64,000 nt of DNA. Origin: Clostridium_AD sp964467165 (GTDB lineage Bacteria; Bacillota; Clostridia; Clostridiales; Clostridiaceae). Location of the stretch: the NCBI GenBank assembly GCA_964467165.1, contig CAYXOL010000012.1, positions 1 to 64,000 on the forward strand, written 5' to 3'. The notes beneath the pieces were generated by a model. The model ran no database searches. It saw only the letters and a program-made list of their open reading frames with translations, and was not told the origin of the DNA. Made by a program: the position numbers and the translations under genes. Position 1 is the stretch's first letter; every line of letters starts with the position of its first letter. Shown here one piece after another: positions 8,785 to 17,295 of the stretch.

Positions 8785-11700
8785 ATGGCAAAAATTAAGT
8801 TGCATAAGATAAAAATATCTATTTTACTAGTAATAACTTTAATTAGTATTATTGCAATAATTAAAGCAAGTAGTGAAATTAACCATACAGAAAAAAAAAT
8901 ACCAATGGCAGTGAAAGGAGTACTGGACCTTAGAAATTGGGATTTCAAAAAAGATGGTATGATAAAACTTAATGGGGAGTGGGAGTTTTATGATAATAAA
9001 TTGCTACTACCGGAGGAATTTAATGGTGAGGTTAAACAAAACCCCATATACGAATATTTGCCAGGTGTTTTTGGTGAAAAAGGATATTGCACATATAGAT
9101 TAAAGCTGCTAACGAAAAATGAAGAAGAGCTTTATTCAGTAAAGGTGGAGTTTATTCAAAATGCATATGAACTTTGGTCTTCCAATAGATTAATAACCTC
9201 ATCTGGGCAAGTAGGTATAACTAGAAATGAAATGGTGCCAGAAATGAATCCTACTATAGGGTCCTTTTATATAGCGAATGGAGAAACTTATTTACTCCTT
9301 CGCGTTAGTAATTTTTATAACAAATATGGATTTATAGATACATTGATATTGGGAAAATCAGATGAAATTACTGCTATGAGAGAGAAGAAAATAGCATTAA
9401 GTTTATTTATTTTTGGGTGTAGCATGATGGCTTCAATATATAGTTTTGGGGTCTTTATTAATAGAAGAAAAGATAAGGCTCAATTATATTTTGCAATTAT
9501 ATGTTTAATTATTGCCATTAGAACTGTATTTATTGGAGAAGGATTTTTAGTTTCATTATTACCACACATTAACTATATATTTTCTTTGAAAATAAAAATT
9601 TGGACTTTTTATGAATATATTGCTTTTATTATTCTGTATATAGATAAATCCTACGAAAAAACAATAGCACCTAAATTAGTTAAAACATCCAATTGCTTAG
9701 CTGTAATTTATACTTTGATTGTAGTTTTTATACCCACCGAATATTACTTATTTTATATAGCACCTTTTGAAGTATTCGCGCTACTTTCTATATTTTATAT
9801 GATGTACAAAATTTCTAAAATATATATAGAAATAGGTCAAACTGATTATATAGTGGTAGTAGGATTGTTTGCATTATTTATTACAAGGATTAATGATATT
9901 TTATATGAATACAGTATCATATTTACAGATTCTTTTGCCTCCCTTGGTATATTAATATTTATTATTGTAAATTACTATATTTTAGCAAAACGTCAAGCAG
10001 ATGAGCTTTCAAGCGTTGAAAATATTAGTGCTAAACTTAAATCCTTAAACGACTTAAAAGATGATTTTCTTGCTGTTACCTCTCACGAATTAAAAACTCC
10101 ATTAAATGGAATTGTTGGTTTGACAGAAGGAATAGTTAATAATAAAGGTGGTAATTTAGATCTAGAGTTAAGACAGGATTTAATTTTAGTGAATTCCAGT
10201 GCTAAAAGATTATCTAACTTGGTTAATGATATGATGACTTTTTCAAAGATTAAAAACAATGAAATTGTGTTACATAGGAAACCGGTTAATATAAGCAATT
10301 TGGCAGAGATGGTAATAAAATTTAGCCGAGTATCTCTAAATAATAGAAATGTTATTTTTATAAATACAATTGACAAAAATGCACCCTACGTATTCGGTGA
10401 TGAAGATAGAATACAGCAAATACTATATAATCTCCTGGGAAATGCTATAAAATTTACACATGCAGGAAAGATAACCCTGTCATATAGGCTGATAAATTCT
10501 TTTATTGAGATTTGTGTAACAGATACTGGAATAGGAATCCCACAGCACAAGCTCCATAAGATTTTTAATAGATATGAGCAGGTGGATGGAATTTCCGAAA
10601 AGTATGGTGGAACTGGGTTAGGGCTTTATATAACTAAACAACTTATTCAAATACAGGGTGGTACTATATGGGCTACTTCAATTGTAGGAAAAGGAAGCAA
10701 ATTTACGTTTACCATTCCATTATGTACGGAAGAAGATCTGAGAATTAATCCTCAGAGAAATCTATTTAAAAAGGATAATGAGGACAGCGAAGAGAACCTT
10801 GCTGAATATCCAAATTACCTAGAGGAAAAGCCTAATTTAGTAAATAGATCACTGGAGCATGGTAGACAAATTATTAATGAAAATATAAAATCAAGAAGTA
10901 TTGATAAATATAGGATTTTAATAGTTGATGATGAATACGTTAATCGAAAGGTGCTGAAAAACTATCTGTCTGTGGGCACATTTGAAGTTTTAGAGGCAAC
11001 CTCTGGTACTGAGGCTCTTAGAATAGTAGAAGAAAATCCAGATTTAGATTTAGTGATTCTTGATATGATGATGCCAGATATTTTAGGGTATAAAGTATGC
11101 GAAATTATTCGTAAAAAACAATCTATTTTTCAACTGCCGGTGCTAATTATGACTGCAGACAGTAGCTTAGAGCACTTAGTTATATCCTTTGAATGTGGTG
11201 CAAATGATTATTTAAGGAAACCTTTTAATATGCATGAGCTACTCTGTAGAATAAATACCTTAATAACATTAAAGCATTCAGTAAAGCAAGAGTTATCCCT
11301 AGCGCATGAACTTGGAATAGCTAATGACCAAGTTAAAGAACTTAGTATTCAAAGCGTGGAGACTAGCAGACGGGTTGAGGAACTTATGGCCTATGATAAG
11401 GTGAAAACAGAATTTTTTGCTAATTTGTCACATGAACTTAGAACTCCATTAAATGTAATTTGCAGTACAATACAACTAATAAAATCTCTTGATGGATCAA
11501 AAGAACTGGGGGATGAGAAGATAAAATATTATATTAATATCATGAATCAAAATTCACTTAGGTTACTTAGACTTATAAACAATATTATAGATACAACTAA
11601 AGTAGAAGGAAATTATATAAGCCTTCAATTAAAAAATGCAGATATAGTGTATGTTATAGAAGAAATATCACAATCTGTAGCTGAATATGTAAAAAGCAAG

Positions 11701-12189
11701 GGAATAACTCTTATATTTGATACTGACATAGAGGAAAAGACCATTGCATTCGATGAAGAGAAAATCGAAAGAATTATGTTGAATTTACTATCTAATTCAG
11801 TTAAATTCACAAAGGAAAATGGAAGCATTCTAGTTAACATGCATGATAAAGGTGATTTTGTTGAAATATCCATAAAGGATACAGGGATAGGAATTCCTAG
11901 TGATAAATTAGAATTTATTTTCAAACGATTTGCTCAAGTTGATAAATCCACATCAAGACATAATGAAGGTAGTGGAATTGGTCTTGCATTAGTAAAAGCT
12001 CTTGTAGAAATGCATGATGGAGAAATCCATGCAAACAGTATTGAAGGACAGGGAAGTGAATTTATTATAACATTACCAGTTAGAATAGTTGAGATGTCAC
12101 AAGAAGAAAATAACCTTAAAAATAAAGAAGTATTTGAAACAAACTATGAAGAAAACTTATCCATAGAATTTTCCGACATATATAAGTAG
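8785..12189 (+). CDS. hybrid sensor histidine kinase with 7TMR-DISM input and two kinase modules
   Basis: 1134 residues, start after GAAGGAG. Order seen: signal anchor (9-27); extracellular 7TMR-DISM-type domain (about 40-190, opening with LRNWDF...LNGEWEFYDN); seven-helix membrane segment (about 205-400); HisKA with SHELKTPLNG and ATPase with NAIKFT, DTGIGIP and GGTGLGL (about 425-655); a receiver domain (about 708-825, VDDE, LVILDMMMPD with the phospho-Asp, RKPF); and a second HisKA/ATPase (SHELRTPLN, NSVKFT, DTGIGIP, GSGIGLA, about 870-1110). A tail ending IEFSDIYK follows. Two complete transmitters around one receiver imply an internal phosphorelay; no output regulator gene is adjacent. 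The ligand may be a carbohydrate, as is common for DISM domains, but this is inference. Confidence 0.9.
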   Translation: MAKIKLHKIKISILLVITLISIIAIIKASSEINHTEKKIPMAVKGVLDLRNWDFKKDGMIKLNGEWEFYDNKLLLPEEFNGEVKQNPIYEYLPGVFGEKGYCTYRLKLLTKNEEELYSVKVEFIQNAYELWSSNRLITSSGQVGITRNEMVPEMNPTIGSFYIANGETYLLLRVSNFYNKYGFIDTLILGKSDEITAMREKKIALSLFIFGCSMMASIYSFGVFINRRKDKAQLYFAIICLIIAIRTVFIGEGFLVSLLPHINYIFSLKIKIWTFYEYIAFIILYIDKSYEKTIAPKLVKTSNCLAVIYTLIVVFIPTEYYLFYIAPFEVFALLSIFYMMYKISKIYIEIGQTDYIVVVGLFALFITRINDILYEYSIIFTDSFASLGILIFIIVNYYILAKRQADELSSVENISAKLKSLNDLKDDFLAVTSHELKTPLNGIVGLTEGIVNNKGGNLDLELRQDLILVNSSAKRLSNLVNDMMTFSKIKNNEIVLHRKPVNISNLAEMVIKFSRVSLNNRNVIFINTIDKNAPYVFGDEDRIQQILYNLLGNAIKFTHAGKITLSYRLINSFIEICVTDTGIGIPQHKLHKIFNRYEQVDGISEKYGGTGLGLYITKQLIQIQGGTIWATSIVGKGSKFTFTIPLCTEEDLRINPQRNLFKKDNEDSEENLAEYPNYLEEKPNLVNRSLEHGRQIINENIKSRSIDKYRILIVDDEYVNRKVLKNYLSVGTFEVLEATSGTEALRIVEENPDLDLVILDMMMPDILGYKVCEIIRKKQSIFQLPVLIMTADSSLEHLVISFECGANDYLRKPFNMHELLCRINTLITLKHSVKQELSLAHELGIANDQVKELSIQSVETSRRVEELMAYDKVKTEFFANLSHELRTPLNVICSTIQLIKSLDGSKELGDEKIKYYINIMNQNSLRLLRLINNIIDTTKVEGNYISLQLKNADIVYVIEEISQSVAEYVKSKGITLIFDTDIEEKTIAFDEEKIERIMLNLLSNSVKFTKENGSILVNMHDKGDFVEISIKDTGIGIPSDKLEFIFKRFAQVDKSTSRHNEGSGIGLALVKALVEMHDGEIHANSIEGQGSEFIITLPVRIVEMSQEENNLKNKEVFETNYEENLSIEFSDIYK

Positions 12190-12221
12190 AATAAGTGCAT
12201 ATTAAACCATAGAATAAAAAA

Positions 12222-12263
12222 TTAACCCCTTTGAAAATCCTTTAGAATTTTCAAAGGGGTTAA
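12222..12263. terminator. bidirectional terminator
   Basis: A perfect 17-bp inverted repeat (TTAACCCCTTTGAAAAT at 12222-12238, complement at 12247-12263) with an eight-base loop lies between the convergent kinase and TlpA genes and can terminate both. Confidence 0.85.
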
Positions 12264-12283
12264 TTAGGTTAAGTGAGATGAAT

Positions 12284-12844
12284 TTATAATTTACTAATAT
12301 GCTCTTGCATTTGTTCAAAAGACATTCCCCCTTTAATAGTGGAGATGATATTGCCTTCCTTGTCAATAAAGAAAGAAGTTGGGATAGCGGTTATATTATA
12401 CTCTGCGGCTATACTTTGATTTGAATCTAATAAAATTGTAAAGTTATATTTATTGTTATCAATAAAAGATTTTACTGTTTTGCTGTCTTCACCTATATTT
12501 ACTGCGAGGATAATTAAATCAGAATCTTTTGTTTGTCCGTATAATTTTTCAATATCAGGCATTTCGGCTTTACAAGGTGGGCACCAACTTGCCCAAAAGT
12601 TTAAAAATATTTTTTTTCCTTTAAAATCACTAAGTGACACATCTTTACCGCTTAAATCTGTTAGTTTAAAATCTATTGCTGCAATTTTATAAGAATCTGA
12701 ACCTATTATAGTTGAAGCTATTTTAGAACTTTCTTTGATAGTTACACCTAAGTCTCTAGATTTACTTTTATTGTAGTCAACTACTGTATAAATACTTATG
12801 GCAAATAGTAAAATAGCTATAAGTGGTAAAATTATTTTTTTCAT
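12284..12844 (-). CDS. TlpA/ResA-like membrane-anchored thioredoxin
   Basis: 186 residues with an uncleaved N-terminal anchor (residues 3-21) and a thioredoxin domain outside the membrane. The redox motif WASWCPPCKAEMPDIEKLY, the preceding KDVSLSDFKGKKIFLNFWAS and the cis-proline segment AIPTSFFIDKEG are all present. Proteins of this type reduce disulfides of exported proteins or apocytochromes. The downstream-paired CcdA gene, on the same strand 80 bp upstream, would supply its electrons, so the two genes form an operon (ccdA first). No c-type cytochrome genes are visible here; in clostridia such pairs also serve spore or envelope thiol redox control. Confidence 0.9.
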   Translation of the reverse strand: MKKIILPLIAILLFAISIYTVVDYNKSKSRDLGVTIKESSKIASTIIGSDSYKIAAIDFKLTDLSGKDVSLSDFKGKKIFLNFWASWCPPCKAEMPDIEKLYGQTKDSDLIILAVNIGEDSKTVKSFIDNNKYNFTILLDSNQSIAAEYNITAIPTSFFIDKEGNIISTIKGGMSFEQMQEHISKL

Positions 12845-12924
12845 TATTATGCCTCCAATAAATTAAATTACGATATAGTGAGTATAGAGTATATACAGTT
12901 GGAGTCTTTCTTTCTAAAATGTGG

Positions 12925-13629
12925 TTAAAAATTAAAAAAATCTAAATAACGACTTAAAACATTTACTTTATTTGTGAAAATAAGTATACCCATTAAAAGC
13001 AGTAGTATCCCGCTTATAGTAGATATTACTGGTAAATATTTAAAAATAGCATTTTTGTGTTTTGTAAAACTACCTATAGCAAGTGCTGTTAATATAAATG
13101 GAACAGCAAGACCTAATGAATATACGCTGAGAAGTAAGATACCCTTTACTATGGTTTCAGAACTACTGGCATATATGAGTATAGAAGATAAAATAGGTCC
13201 TATACATGGCGTCCAACCAGCTGCAAAGGCCATACCCATAAGTATAGAACCAAATTTGCCGCTAGCTTTATTAAAGGAAAAAAATCTTTTTTCCCTATAA
13301 AGTAGTTTTATTTTTAGTAGCCCCATGGTGTGAAGGCCGAAGACTATCATTAAGGAACCACTTATTTTTCTAAAAATGGTTTGGTTTGAAATGAAAAGTT
13401 TTCCAAGAGTAGTTATAGAGGCTCCCATTAAAATGAAAATAATTGAAAAACCAATGACAAATCCAAAAGATTTATATAGTATATTCAATTTAACTTTTTT
13501 GTTGTCTAATTCAGTAATAGCTGTTCCCGTTATATAACTTATGTAGGCCGGTACTAGTGGTAAAACGCAGGGAGATAAAAAAGAAAGTAGCCCTGCTGAA
13601 AAAGCTAATACAAGAGAAATATTGTTCAA
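12925..13629 (-). CDS. ccdA: CcdA cytochrome c biogenesis/thiol-disulfide transmembrane protein
   Basis: 234 residues; TTG start at 13629 placed seven bases after AGGAGGTG. Six membrane helices, the LSFLSPCVLPLVPAYISYITG motif with the first redox cysteine and GWTPCIGPILSSIL with the second are diagnostic for CcdA/DsbD-core proteins. It passes electrons from cytoplasmic thioredoxin across the membrane to an extracytoplasmic thioredoxin, here the TlpA-like product encoded just downstream. It is first gene of the pair. Confidence 0.92.
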   Translation of the reverse strand: MNNISLVLAFSAGLLSFLSPCVLPLVPAYISYITGTAITELDNKKVKLNILYKSFGFVIGFSIIFILMGASITTLGKLFISNQTIFRKISGSLMIVFGLHTMGLLKIKLLYREKRFFSFNKASGKFGSILMGMAFAAGWTPCIGPILSSILIYASSSETIVKGILLLSVYSLGLAVPFILTALAIGSFTKHKNAIFKYLPVISTISGILLLLMGILIFTNKVNVLSRYLDFFNF

Positions 13630-13992
13630 TTGTGAGCACCTCCTATAATATTGAAAAATAAAATTAAAATACTTGAATATTAAATGTTTTTTATATAGCA
13701 GTATGATATCATATTGCTATGGAATATAATAGTACTTAATATAACATATTATTGAGATAAATAAATAATACAATGTAATTGCATATTAAAATATTCTATT
13801 ACATTAGTATTTATATTTAAAAATTTGGCTAATATAACTATAGAATATTATATGCCGTAATTTGAGGTATGCATTTAGTAACTATGGTTCATATAAGTAT
13901 CTACTTGCAAAAAATGAACAAACAGTATAAAATTATGATTGAATGTAAAAATATTATGATATTTATGGTATATCCTAAGGGGAAAGGTTGAT
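13630..13992. other. AT-rich divergent intergenic region
   Basis: 363 bases between ccdA (minus) and the DUF2156 gene (plus). The sequence is extremely AT-rich and must hold both promoters, but I cannot assign a clear -35/-10 pair. No ORF, hairpin or known riboswitch is seen. Confidence 0.4.
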
Positions 13993-14916
13993 ATGATGAT
14001 TTTTAAAAGACTTACAATAGAAGATAAAGATACTTTGGAGAAATTTATATATCCATATAAATTCTTAAGTTGTGAATATTCTTTTACAACTTTATATATA
14101 TGGAGAGAGGCTTGTGATATTTGTTTTACTATTTATAAGGGGACCCTTATAATAAAGAAACAGGATTTTGCAGGAAGATACTATTTTATGCAGCCACTAG
14201 GCTACGATGCTGAAAATCTTAAAGAAATAATAGATGCGCTAATGGATTATAAGACAGAAAACAATATGCATTACTTATTCAAAGATCTTGATGAAGAGTT
14301 TATGGAACAAATAAGTAATGTATATGATGATGTTAGAGATATTTGTATAAAAGAAGATAGAGATAATTTTGATTACTTATATGAAGCTGAAAAACTTATA
14401 AAGCTTTCGGGTAAGAAGCTCCATGGTAAGAAAAATCACTATAATGCGTTTATCAAGAATTACAAATATGAGGTTAAAGACATTAAAGAAGAGCAAGTGA
14501 TAAATGATGTAATAGTTGCTGCAGAAAAATGGTATCAGGGAAATGAAGGCGATGATGATAAGCTTTATTACGAATTACGGGGAATAAAGGATGTTCTTAA
14601 GAATTTGACTATAATGGATATTCAGGGTATTGCTGTTTACGTTGATGAAAAAATAGTTGCCTTTAGTTTAGGAGAAAAACTAAATGATAATTTGGCAGTG
14701 ATTCATATAGAAAAGGCAGATATGGATTATAGTGGTGTATATAGCTTTATTAATAAGACTTTCGTTGATAGATGTTTTAGTGATGTTAAGATAATTAATA
14801 GGGAACAAGACTTAGGAATTGCAGGTCTTAGAAAATCTAAACTATCTTATCACCCTTTCAAATTAGAAAAAAAATATATTTTTAGTTTTTCTAAATGTCT
14901 AGTTAGTGAGGTTTAA
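13993..14916 (+). CDS. DUF2156 (phosphatidylglycerol lysyltransferase-like) acyltransferase
   Basis: 307 residues, ATG at 13993 (or 13996) after AAGGGGAAAGG. The sequence matches the stand-alone DUF2156 pattern: FIYPYKFLSCEYSFTTLYIW near the N-terminus, the central LIKLSGKKLHGKKNHYNAF segment, then a second GNAT-like half ending REQDLGIAGLRKSKLSYHPF. The same GNAT fold is found in the catalytic domain of MprF; stand-alone members have no established substrate. It lies five bases before a GNAT gene, so the two are co-transcribed. Confidence 0.8.
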   Translation: MMIFKRLTIEDKDTLEKFIYPYKFLSCEYSFTTLYIWREACDICFTIYKGTLIIKKQDFAGRYYFMQPLGYDAENLKEIIDALMDYKTENNMHYLFKDLDEEFMEQISNVYDDVRDICIKEDRDNFDYLYEAEKLIKLSGKKLHGKKNHYNAFIKNYKYEVKDIKEEQVINDVIVAAEKWYQGNEGDDDKLYYELRGIKDVLKNLTIMDIQGIAVYVDEKIVAFSLGEKLNDNLAVIHIEKADMDYSGVYSFINKTFVDRCFSDVKIINREQDLGIAGLRKSKLSYHPFKLEKKYIFSFSKCLVSEV

Positions 14917-14920
14917 TAAA

Positions 14921-15469
14921 ATGAAAAATCTTTTGGTTGGTGAAAAAATTAAACTTACTTCTATAAATGAGGAAGATGTTTTAGAATTTCAAAAGTGGTA
15001 TAACGATGCATCCTTCATGCGGCATTATGATATAGTAAGTGCAATGCCAAAGACTATAGAAGATGTAAAAGAGTTAGTAAGGGAAGCACAGAAGTCTAAT
15101 ACAGCATATATTTTAGCAATTAAAGATCTTCATAAAGAAGAATTTATTGGAGTTACAGGTTTTGAAGATATATCTTGGAATAATGGAACCGCTTTAATAT
15201 ATATAGGAATCGGAGGAGAAAAACATAGGGGATGTGGCTATGGAGAGGAAGCACTTAAGCTAACTATCGATTTTGGATTTCAGGAGTTAAACTTCCATAG
15301 AATACAACTTACCGTGCTAGAGTACAATGAACCTGCTATAAAGTTATATGAAAAATTGGGGTTTAAAAGAGAAGGGGTCTACAGAGAGTTTATTCATAGA
15401 GATGGTAGACGTTATGATATGTATTTATATGGAATACTTAGACCAGAGTGGGAGAACGCAACCATTTAA
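14921..15469 (+). CDS. GNAT N-acetyltransferase (RimJ/RimL type)
   Basis: 182 residues from the ATG at 14921 (MKNLLVGEKIKLTSINEEDV), preceded by GTGAGG; the frame is open 5 codons further but that overlaps the upstream gene. The acetyl-CoA binding motif is GEKHRGCGYGEEALKLTIDFGF, with the RimJ-type NFHRIQLTVLEYNEPAIKLYEKLGFKREG ending (given here as the region at about residues 125-155). Members acetylate ribosomal protein N-termini or small amines; the exact target is unknown. It is the second gene of a two-gene operon with the DUF2156 protein. Confidence 0.85.
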   Translation: MKNLLVGEKIKLTSINEEDVLEFQKWYNDASFMRHYDIVSAMPKTIEDVKELVREAQKSNTAYILAIKDLHKEEFIGVTGFEDISWNNGTALIYIGIGGEKHRGCGYGEEALKLTIDFGFQELNFHRIQLTVLEYNEPAIKLYEKLGFKREGVYREFIHRDGRRYDMYLYGILRPEWENATI

Positions 15470-15492
15470 AAAATGAAACTAAAAAGAGTAAA

Positions 15493-15531
15493 AACGCAGC
15501 AGATAAATATAAAATCTGATGCGTTTTTTTT
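15493..15531 (+). terminator. intrinsic terminator after the GNAT gene
   Basis: AACGCAGCAGAT and ATCTGATGCGTT pair with a single mismatch around an AT-rich loop, followed by eight T. Confidence 0.85.
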
Positions 15532-15621
15532 ATTTGTATTGTTTAATATATTTGAAGGTGTTTTAATATATTTGTAGAATATCCAGTATAAAAGAATTTA
15601 TAATAGGGAAGGAGCAATTAT

Positions 15622-16473
15622 GTGGATATAAAAAATAAGAACTTAGCACAAATTCATCTAGCAGTTTTTCTATTTGGGGTAGCAGGTTTATTTGGAAAAT
15701 TGCTTTTATTGCCACCTATGATAATAGTACTGGGAAGAGTTTTCTTTTCAAGTATTTTTTTGCTGATTATTATGATTTACCTTAAGAAAGACATAAAATT
15801 AAAAAAGAAAGAGCATTATTTTTACTTAGTAATAATGGGGATTATATTAGCAATTCACTGGAGTGCCTTTTTTAAGTCTATTCAAGTGTCAACAGTAGCA
15901 ATAGGACTTCTCGTATTTTCTACCTTCCCTGTTTTTGTTACTTTCCTCGAACCGTATTTCTTTAAAGAAAAAATTATTAAAAGGGATATTGTAATTGCAA
16001 TTATTACTCTACTTGGAGTAGCACTTGTAGTTCCCAAATTTCAGTTAGGAGATAATTTAACGCAGGGTGTGCTATGGGGAGTGCTTTCTAGCTTCACTTA
16101 CGCAATACTTTCAATGCTTAATAGAAAATATGTTAAAGAGTATTCAAGCGTAGTTATTGCTTTTTACGAACAATTTGTGGCTACAATTGTGTTAATTCCT
16201 TTTTTATTTTTAATAAAACCGGTTTTTAGACCTATGGATATAATATTATTAATTTTATTAGGTATCGTATTTACTGCTATATCTCATACATTATTTATTA
16301 GCGGTTTAAAAAATGTTAAAACACAAACAGCAGGTATTATTTCTAGTTTGGAACCAGTATATGGAATTATTTTTGCTCTTATTATTATTGGCGAGGTACC
16401 AACAGCAAGAGAAATTTTAGGCGGAATTATTATTTTAGCATCAGCTTTTTATTCTACTGTAAAAACGCAATAA
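15622..16473 (+). CDS. EamA/DMT family transporter
   Basis: 283 residues, GTG start at 15622 eight bases after GAAGGAG; the ATG two bases earlier is out of frame and meets a stop at once. Ten hydrophobic helices are arranged as two EamA repeats (about 7-135 and 148-281). The end of the first repeat (FFKEKIIKRDIVIAIITLLG) and that of the second (LIIIGEVPTAREILGGIIIL) show the family pattern of a charged loop before the last helix. EamA proteins are drug/metabolite exporters; the substrate cannot be told from sequence. Monocistronic. Confidence 0.85.
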   Translation: MDIKNKNLAQIHLAVFLFGVAGLFGKLLLLPPMIIVLGRVFFSSIFLLIIMIYLKKDIKLKKKEHYFYLVIMGIILAIHWSAFFKSIQVSTVAIGLLVFSTFPVFVTFLEPYFFKEKIIKRDIVIAIITLLGVALVVPKFQLGDNLTQGVLWGVLSSFTYAILSMLNRKYVKEYSSVVIAFYEQFVATIVLIPFLFLIKPVFRPMDIILLILLGIVFTAISHTLFISGLKNVKTQTAGIISSLEPVYGIIFALIIIGEVPTAREILGGIIILASAFYSTVKTQ

Positions 16474-16504
16474 GGGTTAGATGCGGATAAAAGTGAATCT
16501 ATAG

Positions 16505-17191
16505 TTAATTAAATTTCCATCTATAATGAGCATGTATAGGTGAGGTAAACCAAGAAAGCTTCATTGTACTAGCATGTGGCTTGGTATTATGAATAACATA
16601 GGGAATACCGTTTTTATCTCTTTTATTAGAAATAATACCAACATGCTCATATCCTTTTGTAAATACTACAATATCACCTGGTTGCCACTCTTCTAAATTT
16701 TCAGCATTTCTAGATTTAACTTCAGTGGTTAAGCCTAGGCAATTTCTACTGAAAAATACATCTTGATTAGGGACTCTTCTAAAATCAATATTGGGATCAG
16801 GGCTTCCGGCCACTCTTGGATAAAGCTTAGTATTATTTTTAATGTCTTCATCCATAAGAGCTTTTAGATTAATGTCAGCAGATTTAAATCCTCGCCAAAT
16901 AACGTCGGTGCAAACCCCTTCATTATCAGGTGGGTAGCCACCACTATAATAATTACTAATATATTTTGTTTTACGCAGAACCTCATTATTAGCGCCATTA
17001 ACTATATCTAATGCATCTGCTACTCCATTTTTGTTATTATCTACTTTTGAAAAGTTTTCAGATACTTGAAATTTTGGTTTGAAAACATTGAAAATATATT
17101 CATTAATAATCTGCTTATATGGAATAAATAAATACACGGAAGTTAGGACTAAAAATATAAATATTAAAATAAAAACACTTCTTTTTTTCAT
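16505..17191 (-). CDS. DUF1287 family exported protein
   Basis: 228 residues with one N-terminal membrane anchor (residues 5-23). The DUF1287 core is clear: GVCTDVIWRGFKSADINLKA with the catalytic-like Cys, the segment NIDFRRVPNQDVFFSR, WQPGDIVVF and HVGIIS...PYVIHN, the latter giving His residues as in NlpC/P60-like cysteine hydrolases. It is probably an extracellular cell-wall or amide hydrolase; no substrate is established. The gene is monocistronic, between the EamA gene (convergent) and the TPR operon. Confidence 0.85.
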   Translation of the reverse strand: MKKRSVFILIFIFLVLTSVYLFIPYKQIINEYIFNVFKPKFQVSENFSKVDNNKNGVADALDIVNGANNEVLRKTKYISNYYSGGYPPDNEGVCTDVIWRGFKSADINLKALMDEDIKNNTKLYPRVAGSPDPNIDFRRVPNQDVFFSRNCLGLTTEVKSRNAENLEEWQPGDIVVFTKGYEHVGIISNKRDKNGIPYVIHNTKPHASTMKLSWFTSPIHAHYRWKFN

Positions 17192-17295
17192 ATTACCACC
17201 TTTCCTGAAAGTAATGCATGTTTTATTAGTAAATTATATACAAATATTATAACATAATAAGGTTGAAGGACCATTAATTATAAAAAGGTTGTGGG

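Noticed and set aside
13993..14916. DUF2156 protein as MprF
   Set aside because: MprF has a membrane flippase domain of more than 500 residues; this is a stand-alone soluble protein.
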